Shown one piece after another: positions 49,765 to 58,532 of a DNA stretch of 64,000 nucleotides. The notes under the pieces were generated by a model. The model was not told the DNA's origin. It made no database searches and saw only the letters and a program-made list of their open reading frames with translations. A program made the position numbers and the translations under genes. This DNA comes from Streptomyces sp. Ncost-T10-10d (lineage in GTDB: Bacteria; Actinomycetota; Actinomycetes; Streptomycetales; Streptomycetaceae). How positions within the stretch are numbered: position 1 is the first letter of the stretch; the number at the start of each line of letters is the position of its first letter. Location of the stretch: NCBI RefSeq assembly GCF_900091955.1, contig NZ_FMDF01000183.1, positions 41,050 to 105,049 on the forward strand, read 5' to 3'.

Positions 49765-51378
49765 CTACTCCACCCCGATCAGCAGCGGAGCACATGGGGG
49801 GCCGCCCCGGTACACCACCGTGTCGACCGCCAGATAGCCCTCGCGCACATGCTCCTCCAGCTCGTCGGCCAGGGTGTCGGGGACGTCATCGCCGAGGACG
49901 AGGGTGACCAGTTCGCCGCCCGCCGCCAGCATGCGGTCCAGCACGTTCCGGGCCGTTTCCGGTACGTCCTCGCCGATGACCGCGACATCGCCGTCGATCA
50001 GGCCCAGGATGTCGCCGGCCTGGCAGATGCCCGCCATGGTCCAGGACTGCCGTTCGGCGACGGCCAGTTCGGCGTAGCGGGTGGCACCGGCCGCGGCAGT
50101 CATCGCCACCACGTCCTCGTCGAAGCTGCGGTCGGGTTCGTGGACGGCGAGGGCGGCGATGCCCTGGACGGCGGCCCGGGTCGGGATCAGGGCGACCCGG
50201 ACACCCTCCGCGCGGGCCTGTTCGGCGGCGGCAGCGGCGGTGTGGCGCAGCTCCGCGTCGTTGGGCAGCAGAACCACCTCGCGGGCATGCGCCCGGCGGA
50301 TCGCGTCGACCAGTTCGCCACTGGCGGGCGGCTCCCCGGGGCGCGCCAGGACCGTCGTCGCCCCGGCCTCCTTGCACAGGCCGCGGAGCCCGTCGCCGGG
50401 GACCACCACGACGACAGCGCGCTGCACGGGTTCGGTGTGGGGGTGCACCCGGTCCGCGCCGAAGTGGGTGATCCGGATGCGGTACGGCCGCCCCGCCTCC
50501 ACACCGGCCTCCACCGCCGCACCCGCGTCGTCAACATGCACATGCACGTTCCACAGCCCGTCGCCGCCCACCACCACGAGCGAGTCGCCGAGCCCGTCGA
50601 GCCGGGTCCGCAGCCGGTCCACGGCGCCGTCCGTGGCCTCCAGCAGGTAGATGACCTCGAAGGCCGGTCCGCCCTCCGCGCAGTCCTGCGGCGCAGGGAC
50701 GACGGTCGCGGGCACCGTCGCGTACGTGCGCTCGGGAGCCCGCCCGGAGACCGCTTCGACGAGTGACCCGAGCACCGTCACCAGACCCCGTCCGCCTGCG
50801 TCCACGACGCCCGCCCGTCCGAGGACGGCGAGCTGTCCGGGGGTCGCTTCCAGGGCCGTCCGCGCTCCCTCGTACGCCGCCTGTGCGACCGCCGCGGTCC
50901 CGGCGTCGTCCGTCGTGCGCCCGGCGGCCTCGGCGGCCGCGGTGGCCACGGTCAGCACGGTGCCCTCGACGGGGTGGGCGACGGCCTGCCGGGCGGCTGC
51001 GGCGGCCCTGGTGAGCGCCCGGCGCAGATGGTCCGCGTCGTGCCCGTCGGCCAGCACCCCCGCCATTCCCCGCAACAGCTGGGCCAGGATCGTGCCGGAG
51101 TTTCCGCGCGCACCGATCAGGGCCCCGTGCGCCATGGCCCGTACCGCGTCGGCGGCGACGGGCACGGTGGTACCGGTCTCATGGGCGGCGAAGACCGCTT
51201 CGACGGCCTGGGTCGCGGACTCCACGGTGAGATAGAGGTTCGTACCGGTGTCCCCGTCGGCGACGGGGTAGACGTTGATCGCGTTGATTGCCTCGCGCTC
51301 CCGGCCCAGTGCCTCCAGGGCCAGTGAGCACCAGGTACGCACCGCGACGGCGTCCATGTCGTCGGCGGTCTGCGGCAC
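49765..51378 (-). CDS. DAK2-domain protein, FakA/YloV-like fatty acid kinase family
   Basis: 537 residues. The N-terminal DhaL-like ATP-binding domain has NVYPVADGDTGTNLYLTVE and GARGNSGTILAQLLRGMAG; the C-terminal FakA-type domain (~300-537) contains VHVHVDDAGAAVEAG and ends GGPPCAPLLIGVE, near the usual YRGGQPxYPLLIGVE ending. FakA phosphorylates fatty acids bound by FakB (DegV) proteins. The GTG at 51378 has GAGGAGG eight bases upstream; the longer upstream frame is rejected. It is divergent from rpmB and precedes recG. Confidence 0.9.
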   Translation of the reverse strand: MPQTADDMDAVAVRTWCSLALEALGREREAINAINVYPVADGDTGTNLYLTVESATQAVEAVFAAHETGTTVPVAADAVRAMAHGALIGARGNSGTILAQLLRGMAGVLADGHDADHLRRALTRAAAAARQAVAHPVEGTVLTVATAAAEAAGRTTDDAGTAAVAQAAYEGARTALEATPGQLAVLGRAGVVDAGGRGLVTVLGSLVEAVSGRAPERTYATVPATVVPAPQDCAEGGPAFEVIYLLEATDGAVDRLRTRLDGLGDSLVVVGGDGLWNVHVHVDDAGAAVEAGVEAGRPYRIRITHFGADRVHPHTEPVQRAVVVVVPGDGLRGLCKEAGATTVLARPGEPPASGELVDAIRRAHAREVVLLPNDAELRHTAAAAAEQARAEGVRVALIPTRAAVQGIAALAVHEPDRSFDEDVVAMTAAAGATRYAELAVAERQSWTMAGICQAGDILGLIDGDVAVIGEDVPETARNVLDRMLAAGGELVTLVLGDDVPDTLADELEEHVREGYLAVDTVVYRGGPPCAPLLIGVE

Positions 51379-51582
51379 CTGTCGGTCCTCCTCGAGATCG
51401 GCCGTGGGCGGCCGGCTGCACCGCAGAGTAGCGCCGTGCGCCGGTTCCGGCTGGGACAGGGGCGGGACAGGGGGCAGCGGAACCCATGGTAGTTTCGTTC
51501 CATCGACGCAGCCGTTGTATGCTGCTTCGGTTGCCCGATGAGAGTCGGGCCATTCCTCCGGTGCCGCCACTTCAGTCAAATG

Positions 51583-51600
51583 ATTCCGGCGCGCCGGAAT
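51583..51600. promoter_or_regulatory. 18-bp perfect palindrome upstream of rpmB
   Basis: ATTCCGGCGCGCCGGAAT ends 36 bp before the rpmB start in the rpmB/DAK2 divergent gap. It could be an operator or a 5-prime UTR hairpin. Confidence 0.5.
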
Positions 51601-51636
51601 TCACTGTAAGTGCATCTGAAGTCTTTGGAGTGACCC

Positions 51637-51822
51637 GTGGCTGCCAACTGCGACGTCTGCGGCAAGGGGCCGGGCTTCGGCAACAACATTTCGCACTCGC
51701 ACCGCCGTACGTCCCGTCGCTGGAATCCCAACATCCAGCGCGTGCGTGCCGTGGTCGGTCGGACGCCGAAGCGGCTCAACGTCTGCACCTCGTGCATCAA
51801 GGCCGGCAAGGTCGCGCGCTGA
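51637..51822 (+). CDS. rpmB: 50S ribosomal protein L28
   Basis: 61 residues with the zinc-binding form of L28: CDVCGKGPGFGNNISHSHRRT and CTSCIKAGKVAR supply two Cys pairs. Streptomycetes usually also encode Cys-less L28 paralogs under zinc control; this would be the zinc-replete form. GTG start with GGAG six bases upstream, and a strong terminator follows. Confidence 0.96.
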   Translation: MAANCDVCGKGPGFGNNISHSHRRTSRRWNPNIQRVRAVVGRTPKRLNVCTSCIKAGKVAR

Positions 51823-51855
51823 CGTTCCCGTCGTAGCGCAGCCTTCCGGTTGCCC

Positions 51856-51889
51856 AAAAAGCCGGTCCACCTCGGTGGACCGGCTTTTT
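51856..51889. terminator. rpmB terminator
   Basis: A perfect 16-bp stem begins AAAAAGCCGG and ends CCGGCTTTTT with a two-base loop. It is a classic factor-independent terminator, usable from either side. Confidence 0.95.
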
Positions 51890-51907
51890 GCTGTGCTCCT
51901 GGGGCCC

Positions 51908-52072
51908 TCACACGGCGCGCGTCCGCCGGCCGTGGTCGACGGGCTCGCCGGGCAGATGCCCGCGCTCGGTGGAGACCCGGCGCGGCCCGAAACCCAGTAC
52001 CCCGGTAGCGGCCTGCCGTATTCCGGTCGTCCACCACGCTGCGGCACTGGGTTCGACGGCATCGACGGGCAC
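51908..52072 (-). CDS. Possible small ORF, unknown
   Basis: 54 codons from GTG 52072, with most third positions G or C and a Trp pair (AAAWWTTGIRQAATG). It directly follows a shorter ORF ending TGAG-GTG. No family is recognised and there is no strong ribosome-binding site, so it may be chance or the remnant of a decayed gene. Confidence 0.2.
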   Translation of the reverse strand: MPVDAVEPSAAAWWTTGIRQAATGVLGFGPRRVSTERGHLPGEPVDHGRRTRAV

Positions 52073-52180
52073 CTCAGGCGCCCTGCACCCGCGGCGAGTT
52101 CCGGGCCGTGATGGCGGTCAGCAGACTCATTCCGTGCACACCGGGTGTCGGCTTCGTCTTCGAATCGGCCTGAATGCCCG

Positions 52181-52212
52181 CACCGCCGCCGGGATCGGAA
52201 CCGGCGGCGGTG
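52181..52212 (-). terminator. thiL terminator
   Basis: CACCGCCGCCGG and CCGGCGGCGGTG flank an eight-base loop 46 bp after the thiL stop. Confidence 0.7.
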
Positions 52213-52257
52213 AGCACGCGGGCGGGTACAGCAGCAGATACGGGCACACGCCGAAAT

Positions 52258-53229
52258 CTACGGGGCGTCCTCTATGCCCCCGAAATGGTCCCAGCCACCC
52301 TTGCTGGTCCAGGGCGCCCCGTCGACCGTCACCTGCGGCAGCGCCGAGGGGTTGAGGACTTCGCCGATCACCTTCCAGCGGGCGGGCAGCTTCACGTCCG
52401 GCGGGAAAGTGGCGACGATCGCGTGATCCTCTCCCCCGGTCAGCACCCACTGCAGCGGGTCCACGCCGACTGCCTGCCCGATGTCGGACATCTGCGAGGG
52501 GATGTCGATGAGTCCGGAGCGCAGATCGATCCGGACCTTGCTGGCCTCGGCGATGTGCCCGAGGTCGGCGACGAGTCCGTCGCTCACGTCCGTCATCGCG
52601 GTGGCGCCGAGTCCGGCGGCCGCGGGGCCTGCGTGGTACGGCGGTTCGGGGCGCCGGTGGGCCTCGACGAAGGCGCGGGGCGAGCGGAAGCCGCGGGAGA
52701 GCACGGCATATCCGGCAGCGGACCAGCCGAGCCAGCCGGTGACGGCGACGACGTCGCCGGGCTGGGCGCCGGACCGGGTGACCGGTTCATGGTTGCGCAG
52801 ATCGCCGAGTGCGGTGATCGAGACGGTGATCGTCTCGCCGCGCACCACATCGCCGCCGACCACGGCCGCGCCGGCGACCTGGCACTCGTCACGGATGCCG
52901 TCCATCAGCTCGCCGGCCCAGGTGACCGGGAGTTCGGCAGGGACGACCAGGCCGAGCAGCAGCGCGGTGGGCACGGCGCCCATGGCGGCGATGTCGGCGA
53001 GATTCTGGGCGGCGGCCTTGCGGCCGACGTCGTACGCCGTCGACCAGTCGCGACGGAAGTGCCGTCCCTCCAACAGGATGTCCGTACTGGCCACGACCCT
53101 GCGGTCGGGAGCGGACACGACCGCGGCGTCGTCGCCGGGGCCGAGCCGTACCGCCGGAGTGGTGGTGAGCCGGGAAGTGAGCTCCCTGATGAGCCCGAAC
53201 TCCCCCAACTCGCCCACGGTTCCCTTCAC
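52258..53229 (-). CDS. thiL: Thiamine-monophosphate kinase
   Basis: 323 residues. The PurM-like fold motifs are RLGPGDDAAVV, STDILLEGRHF, GGDVVRGETITVSITALG and DVSDGLVADLGHIA. It phosphorylates thiamine phosphate to the active diphosphate. GTG at 53229. I see no TPP riboswitch upstream; instead there is a palindrome at 53254-53271. Confidence 0.94.
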   Translation of the reverse strand: MKGTVGELGEFGLIRELTSRLTTTPAVRLGPGDDAAVVSAPDRRVVASTDILLEGRHFRRDWSTAYDVGRKAAAQNLADIAAMGAVPTALLLGLVVPAELPVTWAGELMDGIRDECQVAGAAVVGGDVVRGETITVSITALGDLRNHEPVTRSGAQPGDVVAVTGWLGWSAAGYAVLSRGFRSPRAFVEAHRRPEPPYHAGPAAAGLGATAMTDVSDGLVADLGHIAEASKVRIDLRSGLIDIPSQMSDIGQAVGVDPLQWVLTGGEDHAIVATFPPDVKLPARWKVIGEVLNPSALPQVTVDGAPWTSKGGWDHFGGIEDAP

Positions 53230-53565
53230 CGAGTCTCACCTCTCATCTATCGCCCCGGACGATCGTCCGGGCTGCTTCAGCGGCCGGGGGTCCGGATCGT
53301 GGACCGGCCGCCGCCGCAGGGAGCAGTCTGCACCGGTTCTCATCGGCATGCCTGTCCCCCTCCCGCCACGCTCTTCCGCACCGCCGCACATGCGGTCGCG
53401 GGCCGTCACTGCTGTCGGTACTGTCAAGAGATACGTCAACTTGTGTCTTGCGTACGCCACGCTGTGGACGTCAACCGCCCCGTAGGTCTCCCCGCGGCCC
53501 GCGGCAACGCGATACCGTGGCGTCCCTTTCCCCCACATGATCCTCGTGGCCGCCCTGGAGGTTCC
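53230..53565. other. Divergent region thiL / RAM-domain gene
   Basis: No gene seen. It holds the 18-bp palindrome CCCGGACGATCGTCCGGG (53254-53271), 25 bp upstream of thiL, and both promoters must be here. Confidence 0.6.
53254..53271. promoter_or_regulatory. 18-bp perfect palindrome upstream of thiL
   Basis: CCCGGACGATCGTCCGGG would fold as a leader hairpin or bind a dimeric regulator next to the thiL start. Confidence 0.4.
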
Positions 53566-53799
53566 GTGGTACAGGCGTACATCCTTATTCAGACCGAGGT
53601 GGGCAAGGCGTCGACCGTCGCCGAGACCATCGCCAAAGTTCCGGGAGTGATCCAGGCAGAGGACGTCACCGGCCCCTATGACGTGATCGTGCGAGCCCAG
53701 GCCGACACGGTCGATGAACTCGGCCGCATGGTGGTCGCCAAGGTCCAGCAAGTGGAAGGCATCACCAGAACCCTGACCTGCCCGGTCGTTCATCTGTAG
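53566..53799 (+). CDS. Lrp/AsnC ligand-binding (RAM) domain protein
   Basis: 77 residues that form a stand-alone RAM domain (VQAYILIQTEVGKASTVAETIAKVPGVIQAEDVTGPYDVIVRAQA) with no DNA-binding domain. Such small proteins bind amino acids and can assemble with full-length Lrp regulators. GTG at 53566 with GGAGG upstream. The DUF3515 lipoprotein gene follows after 19 bp. Confidence 0.92.
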   Translation: MVQAYILIQTEVGKASTVAETIAKVPGVIQAEDVTGPYDVIVRAQADTVDELGRMVVAKVQQVEGITRTLTCPVVHL

Positions 53800-53818
53800 C
53801 CCCGTCTACGCTGGGCCG

Positions 53819-54307
53819 GTGACATCATTGCGCCGCCGGTTCCGCCACCCCGTGCTTCTCGGTCCGTCCGTTGCCGCGCTGCTGCTGGCCGCGGCGGGCT
53901 GCTCCTCAACGGACGCCGCGGCGTCGATCACGGTTCCCACGCCATCACCGGAAGCCGCAGCCTACTGCCGTGCACTGCACAAGGAACTGCCGAAGACCGT
54001 TGCCGGACTCGACCGCGGTGACACCGGGACGAAGTCCGAACTGACCGCCGAGTGGGGGGACGGAGCGATCGTACTGCGCTGCGGTGTCCCCCGGCCCGCG
54101 AAGATGGACGACCCCATGGCGAAGGGGACCGAGGCGGACGGCGTCAACTGGCTGCTGGAGGAGCCGCAAGACGCCGGTCCGCGCTTTACGACGACCTACC
54201 GCAAGGCGTACGTCGAGGTGAGTCTCTCGAAGGCGTACGTCCATGACGCGACCCCGTTGGCCGCGTTCGGCCCGGCCGTCCGCAAGACGGTTCCCAGCAG
54301 CCCGTAG
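53819..54307 (+). CDS. DUF3515 family lipoprotein
   Basis: 162 residues. A basic N terminus and hydrophobic core (LLGPSVAALLLAAAGCSS) end in a lipobox LAAAGC, so it is probably lipid-modified and anchored outside the membrane. The rest matches DUF3515 (EAAAYCRALHKELPKTV, ALRCG-type VLRCGVPRP, YRKAYVEVSL), a family of unknown function kept between the RAM gene and ddlA in streptomycetes. Confidence 0.88.
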   Translation: MTSLRRRFRHPVLLGPSVAALLLAAAGCSSTDAAASITVPTPSPEAAAYCRALHKELPKTVAGLDRGDTGTKSELTAEWGDGAIVLRCGVPRPAKMDDPMAKGTEADGVNWLLEEPQDAGPRFTTTYRKAYVEVSLSKAYVHDATPLAAFGPAVRKTVPSSP

Positions 54308-54339
54308 GGCGTGCGCTCCCGTTGCGGAGCACACGCCCT
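54306..54339. terminator. Terminator between DUF3515 gene and ddlA
   Basis: AGGGCGTGCGCTCC and GGAGCACACGCCCT pair with one mismatch around a six-base loop, between convergent genes. Confidence 0.7.
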
Positions 54340-54359
54340 GCGGCGCGGGTCCCGTCTTC

Positions 54360-55517
54360 TCAGCGCAGGCCGGTCGGCCGGTTCAACGCGGCCTGGATCA
54401 GCCGGTCCACCAGCTCCTGATAGCTCACGCCGCTCTCCTGCCACATCCGCGGGTACATGGAGATCGGGGTGAAGCCCGGCAGCGTATTGATCTCGTTGAT
54501 GACGAAGCTGCCGTCCTCGGTGAGGAAGAAGTCGGCCCGCACCAGGCCCTCGCAGGACACGGCTTCGAAGGCGTCGACCGCCAGCCGCTGAACCTCGGCC
54601 GTCTGCTCCTCGGTGAGCGGCGCGGGCACGATCCCGGAGGCCGAGTCGATGTACTTGGCCTCGAAGTCGTAGAAGTCGTGCGAGGTCACCGGCGGGATCT
54701 CGGCGGGCACGCTGGCGCGCGGCCCCTCCTCGAACTCCAGCACCCCGCACTCGATCTCGCGGCCGCGCAGCAGCGACTCGACCAGGAACTTGGGGTCGTG
54801 GCGGCGGGCTTCCTCGATCGCGTCGTCGAGACCGGAGAGATCGTCGACCTTGGTGATACCGATCGACGAGCCGGCCCGGGCGGGCTTGATGAAGAGCGGC
54901 CAGCCGTGGTCACCGGCGAAGTCCACGATGCGCTTGCGGGCAGCGGAGGGGTCCGTGTCCCATTCGCGGGGACGTACCACGACGTACGGGCCGACCGGCA
55001 GCCCGAACGAGGTGAAGACCCGCTTCATGTACTCCTTGTCCTGGCCGACCGCCGAGGCGAGCACCCCGGCGCCGACGTACGGCACACCGGAGAGCTCCAG
55101 GAGCCCCTGAAGGGTGCCGTCCTCGCCGTACGGGCCGTGCAGCACGGGGAAGACGACGTCGACCTCGCCGAGCGCCTTGGGAACCGAGCCGGGCTCGCTG
55201 TACACCACTTCACGGCTGCCGGGGTCGACGGAGAGCACCACGCCGCCCTCGGTGGACTCGGCCAGCTGGGCCACGTCCGGCATCTTCCGGTCCGTGATGG
55301 CCATGCGCTCGGGCTCGTCGGCGGTGAGCGCCCAGCGGCCGTCCGTCGTGATGCCGATCGGCAGGACGTCGTACTTCGTCCGGTCGATGGCGTTCAGGAC
55401 GGCACCCGCCGTGACGACCGAGATGCCGTGTTCGGAGCTGCGGCCGCCGAACACGACGGCCACGCGCGGCTTGCGGAGCTGCTGCTCCGGGCTCTGGGGG
55501 AGGTTCTCGCTGCTCAT
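54360..55517 (-). CDS. ddlA: D-alanine--D-alanine ligase
   Basis: 385-residue ATP-grasp enzyme. GGRSSEHGISVV, PVLHGPYGEDGTLQGLLE, FIKPARAGSSIGITKV and RADFFLTEDGSFVINEINTLPGFT are present. The specificity loop has Lys-Tyr (FEAKYIDSASG), which marks a D-Ala-D-Ala rather than a D-Ala-D-Lac (VanA-like) enzyme. ATG at 55517. It is the cell-wall precursor step and lies downstream of gpsA. Confidence 0.95.
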   Translation of the reverse strand: MSSENLPQSPEQQLRKPRVAVVFGGRSSEHGISVVTAGAVLNAIDRTKYDVLPIGITTDGRWALTADEPERMAITDRKMPDVAQLAESTEGGVVLSVDPGSREVVYSEPGSVPKALGEVDVVFPVLHGPYGEDGTLQGLLELSGVPYVGAGVLASAVGQDKEYMKRVFTSFGLPVGPYVVVRPREWDTDPSAARKRIVDFAGDHGWPLFIKPARAGSSIGITKVDDLSGLDDAIEEARRHDPKFLVESLLRGREIECGVLEFEEGPRASVPAEIPPVTSHDFYDFEAKYIDSASGIVPAPLTEEQTAEVQRLAVDAFEAVSCEGLVRADFFLTEDGSFVINEINTLPGFTPISMYPRMWQESGVSYQELVDRLIQAALNRPTGLR

Positions 55518-55634
55518 ATCGCGTTGAGCGTACCTGCTGGTACCACTCGCGTCAGCGTGGCCGGGGCCGCTGGAGCGACGGCCGCGAACGTTCACCGGCT
55601 TACGTGCCCTTCAGGTCCTCCCCCGGTGAACCCG

Positions 55635-56645
55635 TCAGCGTCGCTCGGGTTTCGCGCTGCGCGACATCAGCTCACCCAGTGCGACCATCGGCGGCTTGCC
55701 CTCGTGGACGATGCCGACGACCGTCTCGGTGATGGGCATGTCGACGCCGTGCCTGCGCGCCAGATCGAGCACTGATTCACAGGACTTGACGCCCTCGGCG
55801 GTCTGCTTGGTGACGGCGATGGTCTCTTCCAGCGTCATTCCGCGGCCGAGGTTGGTGCCGAAGGTGTGGTTGCGCGACAGCGGCGAGGAGCAGGTCGCCA
55901 CCAGGTCGCCGAGGCCCGCGAGTCCGGAGAACGTCAGCGGGTCGGCGCCCATGGCGAGGCCGAGACGGGTGGTCTCGGCCAGACCGCGGGTGATGAGCGA
56001 GCCCTTGGCGTTGTCACCGAGACCCATGCCGTCGGCGATACCCACGGCGAGACCGATGACGTTCTTGACGGCGCCGCCGAGTTCGGCTCCGACCACATCG
56101 GTGATGGTGTACGGGCGGAAGTACGAGGTGTGGCAGGCGGTCTGGAGTCGCTGGGCCACGGACTCGTCCTGGCAGGCGACCACGGCCGCGGCGGGGCGGC
56201 GTTCGGCGATCTCCTTGGCCAGATTGGGGCCGGTGATGACGGCGACGCGGTCCGCGGAGACCTTGGTGACGTCCTCGATGACCTCGCTCATCCGCTTCGC
56301 GGTGCCGAGTTCGACGCCCTTCATCAGCGAGACGAGAACGGTGTCGGAGCCGAGGTGCGGGGCCCATTCGGCGAGATTGGCGCGCAGTGTCTGCGAGGGC
56401 ACCACGAGCACGGCGAAGTCGGCGCCGTGCAGCGCCTCCGCTGCGTCGGTGGTGGCCCGGATCGACGTGGGGAGTTCAATTCCCGGCAGATAGTCCGGGT
56501 TGGTGCGGGTCGTGTTGACGGCCTCGGCGACTTCGGCGCGACGGCCCCAGAGGGTGACCTCGCAGCCGGCGTCGGCGAGAACCATGCCGAAGGCCGTACC
56601 CCATGAGCCGGTTCCGAAGACGGCTGCCTTTGCGGGGTGCGTCAC
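55635..56645 (-). CDS. gpsA: Glycerol-3-phosphate dehydrogenase [NAD(P)+]
   Basis: 336 residues with the NAD-binding GTGSWGTAFGMVLA, SLMKGVELGTAKRMSEVI, and the catalytic Lys region ELGGAVKNVIGLAVG. It makes sn-glycerol 3-phosphate for phospholipids. GTG at 56645 overlaps the plsC stop by four bases (GTGA), which couples it to the acyltransferase of the same pathway. Confidence 0.95.
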   Translation of the reverse strand: MTHPAKAAVFGTGSWGTAFGMVLADAGCEVTLWGRRAEVAEAVNTTRTNPDYLPGIELPTSIRATTDAAEALHGADFAVLVVPSQTLRANLAEWAPHLGSDTVLVSLMKGVELGTAKRMSEVIEDVTKVSADRVAVITGPNLAKEIAERRPAAAVVACQDESVAQRLQTACHTSYFRPYTITDVVGAELGGAVKNVIGLAVGIADGMGLGDNAKGSLITRGLAETTRLGLAMGADPLTFSGLAGLGDLVATCSSPLSRNHTFGTNLGRGMTLEETIAVTKQTAEGVKSCESVLDLARRHGVDMPITETVVGIVHEGKPPMVALGELMSRSAKPERR

Positions 56646-57394
56646 TTGGGTCCCTTTCCTTCGGCCTTGCGCCGCTGTTCTGCACGGGCCTTGCGGTGGT
56701 CGTACGGCTCCACGGGCGCCTTCTCGCCCCGCACGATCTCCAGCTGCTCGGTCACCGCAGCCATGATGGCCTCGGTCGCCTCGCGCAGGACGTCCGGCGT
56801 CGGATCCTTGTCGTAGAACCGGGAGAGGTCGACGGGCGGTCCCGCCTGCACCTGAAGGGTCTTGCGGGGGAAGAGCCGGAGCTTGTTCTCCCTGGCGTAC
56901 GGCGGCATGGCCAGGTTGGCGCCCCACTGGGCGACCGGGATGACCGGGGCCTTCGTCATCAACGCGACACGGGCCGCACCGGTCTTGCCGGCCATCGGCC
57001 ACATGTCGGGGTCGCGGGTGAGGGTGCCCTCCGGGTAGAAGGCGACGCATTCACCGCGCTCGATGGCGCCGACGGCGGCCCTGAAGGCGTCCAGCGCATT
57101 GGTCGTCTCGCGGTACACGGGGATCTGTCCGGTGCCGCGCAGCATCATTCCGACGAAGGGGGTCTTGAAGAGGCCCGCCTTCGCGAGAAGCCGCGGCACC
57201 CGTCCGGTGTTGTACTGGAAGTGACCGTAGGAAAGCGGGTCCAGATACGAGTTGTGATTGACCGCAGTGATGAATCCGCCGTCGGCCGGAATGTTTTCCA
57301 TCCCCCGCCAGTCACGCTTGAACAGAACCACCAACGGCGGTTTTGCGATGACCGCCGCCAGGCGGTACCAGAAGCCGATTCTGCGGCGGGACAC
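56642..57394 (-). CDS. plsC: 1-acyl-sn-glycerol-3-phosphate acyltransferase (PlsC family)
   Basis: 250 residues. The acyltransferase motif I is NHNSYLD (H-x4-D), motif II is TGQIPVYRET and motif III is AFYPEGTLTRD. There is one N-terminal membrane-associated segment and a basic C-terminal tail. GTG at 57394 with GAGGAAGG seven bases upstream; an upstream extension to 57625 is not supported. It works with gpsA in phosphatidic acid synthesis. Confidence 0.93.
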   Translation of the reverse strand: MSRRRIGFWYRLAAVIAKPPLVVLFKRDWRGMENIPADGGFITAVNHNSYLDPLSYGHFQYNTGRVPRLLAKAGLFKTPFVGMMLRGTGQIPVYRETTNALDAFRAAVGAIERGECVAFYPEGTLTRDPDMWPMAGKTGAARVALMTKAPVIPVAQWGANLAMPPYARENKLRLFPRKTLQVQAGPPVDLSRFYDKDPTPDVLREATEAIMAAVTEQLEIVRGEKAPVEPYDHRKARAEQRRKAEGKGPK

Positions 57395-57543
57395 TCGGAC
57401 ACCTTCCTCTAAGGACCTGGCTGCTGCCTGGCTACCGACGGTCAAGTCTCGCCCCAGGCCCCTGCTCTGTCGAGAACACCGTACGCCCCGCTTTCGGGAC
57501 CGAACCTCCGGGTTCTCGCACCGGCAGGCGAGAATAAGCGGCG

Positions 57544-58227
57544 ATGCGCATCGAGAGGCAGATCGCCACGAACACCGACCCGGCCGGTCCTTGGTCGCTG
57601 GTCGTCCCGTTGAAGCCCTTGGCACGGGCCAAGAGCAGGCTCGCGCCTGCGACGGGTGCCGCGCTGCGCCCGCGGCTCGCCCTCGCGTTCGCCCGGGACA
57701 CCGTGGCCGCCGCCCTGTCCTGCCCGGCGGTACGGGATGTGGTGGTCGTCACGGACGACACGGAGGCCGGAGCGGCTCTCGCGGCCCTCGGGGCGCGGAT
57801 CGTTCCCGACGAACCGGACCACGGGCTCAACGCCGCCCTCGCGCACGGTGAGCGGACTGTGCGGGCCGCGCGGCCGGGGGCGGCTCTCGCCGCTCTCAAC
57901 GCGGATCTTCCCGCGCTGCGCCCCGCAGAATTGTCCCGGGTACTCAATTTTTCCGCCGCATTTCCCCGCGCATTTGTCACCGATGCGGCAGGAATCGGTA
58001 CAACATTTCTGTCGGCTGCGCCGGGAGTGGAATTGCGTCCGACTTTCGGCGGTTCTTCCCGGGCCCGGCATCTGGACTCCGGAGCGGTGGAAATCCACCT
58101 GACCGGCATCGATTCGGTCCGCCAGGACGTGGACACCGGCGACGATCTGCGGGCGGCCCTGGCCCTGGGCGTCGGCCCGCACACGGCGGAGCGCTGGGCC
58201 GCCGGAGCGCCCCTCGGGGACCGATAG
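57544..58227 (+). CDS. cofC: 2-phospho-L-lactate/PEP guanylyltransferase CofC (F420 biosynthesis)
   Basis: 227 residues with the CofC start VVPLKPLARAKSRLAP and the nucleotide-binding NADLPALRPAEL, GIGTTFL and HLDSGAVEI segments. In actinobacteria the enzyme (also called FbiD) activates phosphoenolpyruvate with GTP on the way to cofactor F420. No strong Shine-Dalgarno is seen at ATG 57544. It is divergent from plsC. Confidence 0.92.
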   Translation: MRIERQIATNTDPAGPWSLVVPLKPLARAKSRLAPATGAALRPRLALAFARDTVAAALSCPAVRDVVVVTDDTEAGAALAALGARIVPDEPDHGLNAALAHGERTVRAARPGAALAALNADLPALRPAELSRVLNFSAAFPRAFVTDAAGIGTTFLSAAPGVELRPTFGGSSRARHLDSGAVEIHLTGIDSVRQDVDTGDDLRAALALGVGPHTAERWAAGAPLGDR

Positions 58228-58237
58228 GCTGCCGTTC

Positions 58238-58441
58238 ATGCAGGCGACCTCGTACACGTACGACCCCGAGACCCGCACCGGCAGTGTGCTGCTCGACGAC
58301 GGCACCCCGGTGGAGTTCGACGCCCGGGCCTTCGACGCCGGCGGTCTGCGGCTGCTGCGTCCGGGGCAGCGGGTACGGATCGAGGTCACCGGCGAGGGCG
58401 CGGATCTACGGATCACGCTGGTGACGCTGCAGACGTTCTGA
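58238..58441 (+). CDS. Small cold-shock-domain-like protein
   Basis: 67 residues (MQATSYTYDPETRTGSVLLDDGTPVEFDARAFDAGGLRLLRPGQRVRIEV...) that read like an OB-fold with the GSVLLDDGTPVEF strand pair of cold-shock-like proteins but without the RNP-1 aromatic cluster. It follows cofC by 10 bp on the same strand and ends before a strong terminator. Function unknown. Confidence 0.8.
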   Translation: MQATSYTYDPETRTGSVLLDDGTPVEFDARAFDAGGLRLLRPGQRVRIEVTGEGADLRITLVTLQTF

Positions 58442-58472
58442 ACGGCTCCGCACACTGCCCACAACAGCCCGC

Positions 58473-58502
58473 GGGCCGGGCTCCCCGAGGGGAGCCCGGC
58501 CC
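58473..58502. terminator. Terminator between the CSD-like gene and hupS
   Basis: A perfect 14-bp stem GGGCCGGGCTCCCC / GGGGAGCCCGGCCC with a two-base loop lies between convergent genes. Confidence 0.85.
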
Positions 58503-58532
58503 GGCGCGTGAGTGGCCCTGCGCTGCTCGGCC

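Larger units (their letters stand above)
51890..52257. other. Gap between rpmB terminator and thiL
   Basis: No clear gene. On the minus strand there are two short adjacent reading frames (52130-52074, 18 codons; 52072-51908, 54 codons) with good codon composition but no recognisable family, and a 12-bp thiL terminator stem near 52181-52212. Confidence 0.55.

Noticed and set aside
52127..52450. 107-codon minus-strand frame across the thiL end
   Set aside because: Arg/Gly-rich shadow overlapping thiL and its terminator, with no family pattern.
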